Below, piece by piece: positions 5,884 through 5,932 of a stretch of DNA of 5,932 bases. Position 1 is the first letter of the stretch. The number at the start of each line of letters is the position of its first letter. The stretch lies in assembly GCA_900547645.1 (NCBI GenBank), contig URHP01000077.1, forward strand, positions 1-5,932, written 5' to 3'. The position numbers were made by a program, and so were the translations under genes. The notes under the pieces were generated by a model that worked only from the letters and a program-made list of their open reading frames with translations, was not told where the DNA came from and searched no databases. Origin of the DNA: an uncultured Eubacteriales bacterium (lineage in GTDB: Bacteria; Bacillota; Clostridia; Christensenellales; Borkfalkiaceae).

Positions 5884-5932
5884 CTGTCTCTTATACACAT
5901 CTCCGAGCCCACGAGACTAGCGCTCATCTCGT
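5884..5932. other. Illumina Nextera adapter contamination
   Basis: CTGTCTCTTATACACATCT (5884-5902) is the Tn5 mosaic end used in Nextera libraries. CCGAGCCCACGAGAC (5903-5917) is the i7-side adapter, TAGCGCTC (5918-5925) is in the index position and ATCTCGT (5926-5932) is the start of the P7 sequence. The order is exactly that of read-through into the adapter, so these bases are not part of the genome. Confidence 0.98.

Noticed and set aside
5884..5902. Transposon end (Tn5 mosaic end)
   Set aside because: It matches the engineered Nextera end and is followed by adapter, index and P7 bases, so it is library-derived and not a mobile element in the genome.
5736..5927. Minus-strand frame starting MSASLVGSEMCIRDR, and the neighbouring one starting MYKRQ
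   Set aside because: These N-termini are translations of the Nextera adapter, a known annotation artefact; the rest is antisense to mntP.
1..5932. CRISPR array, tRNA, rRNA, insertion sequence or phage genes
   Set aside because: No regularly spaced repeats, no tRNA or rRNA signatures, and no transposase, integrase or phage-like proteins were seen on either strand.

Overview
The window looks like chromosomal DNA from a GC-rich, spore-forming member of the Bacillota (class Clostridia, possibly an uncultured gut lineage). The evidence is a germination protein of the YpeB family, a BspA-type leucine-rich repeat secreted protein of a style common in gut Clostridia, a two-HKD cardiolipin synthase, strong Shine-Dalgarno sequences, TTG and GTG starts, and a yybP-ykoY manganese riboswitch ahead of mntP. 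The lineage below class is an inference. All six protein genes lie on the plus strand; the only minus-strand signal I support is a small transcription unit between ypeB and trmL.

Layout: positions 2-1510 hold the 3' part of a ypeB-like gene, open at the left edge. Positions 1511-1816 form an intergenic region, AT-rich from about 1555 on. It contains a strong bidirectional intrinsic terminator (1566-1601), a perfect-consensus minus-strand promoter (TTGACA, 17 bp, TATAAT) whose predicted transcript of about 100 nt ends at that same terminator (a candidate small RNA), and the plus-strand promoter of the next gene. trmL (1817-2311, tRNA wobble 2'-O-methyltransferase) overlaps by ATGA the start of a secreted LRR protein gene (2308-3381). 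A cardiolipin synthase gene (3448-5019) follows with its own -10 box embedded in a 15-bp palindrome. A 98-residue protein of unknown function (5080-5376, TTG start) sits just behind it.

The right end is a complete manganese-response unit: consensus promoter (5373-5401), yybP-ykoY aptamer (about 5412-5498), a terminator whose 5' arm overlaps aptamer helix P1 (5492-5537), and mntP (from GTG 5563), a Mn(II) exporter. The layout predicts that Mn2+ binding prevents termination and turns the exporter on. 

The last 49 bases (5884-5932) are not biological: they are the Illumina Nextera mosaic end, adapter, an 8-base index and the start of P7. mntP is therefore truncated by a library artefact at 5883, and any protein tail or antisense ORF read through those bases is false.

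The points most worth following up are the candidate minus-strand small RNA and a 13-of-15 base similarity between its -10 region and the palindrome over the cls -10. The other genes are recognisable family members.
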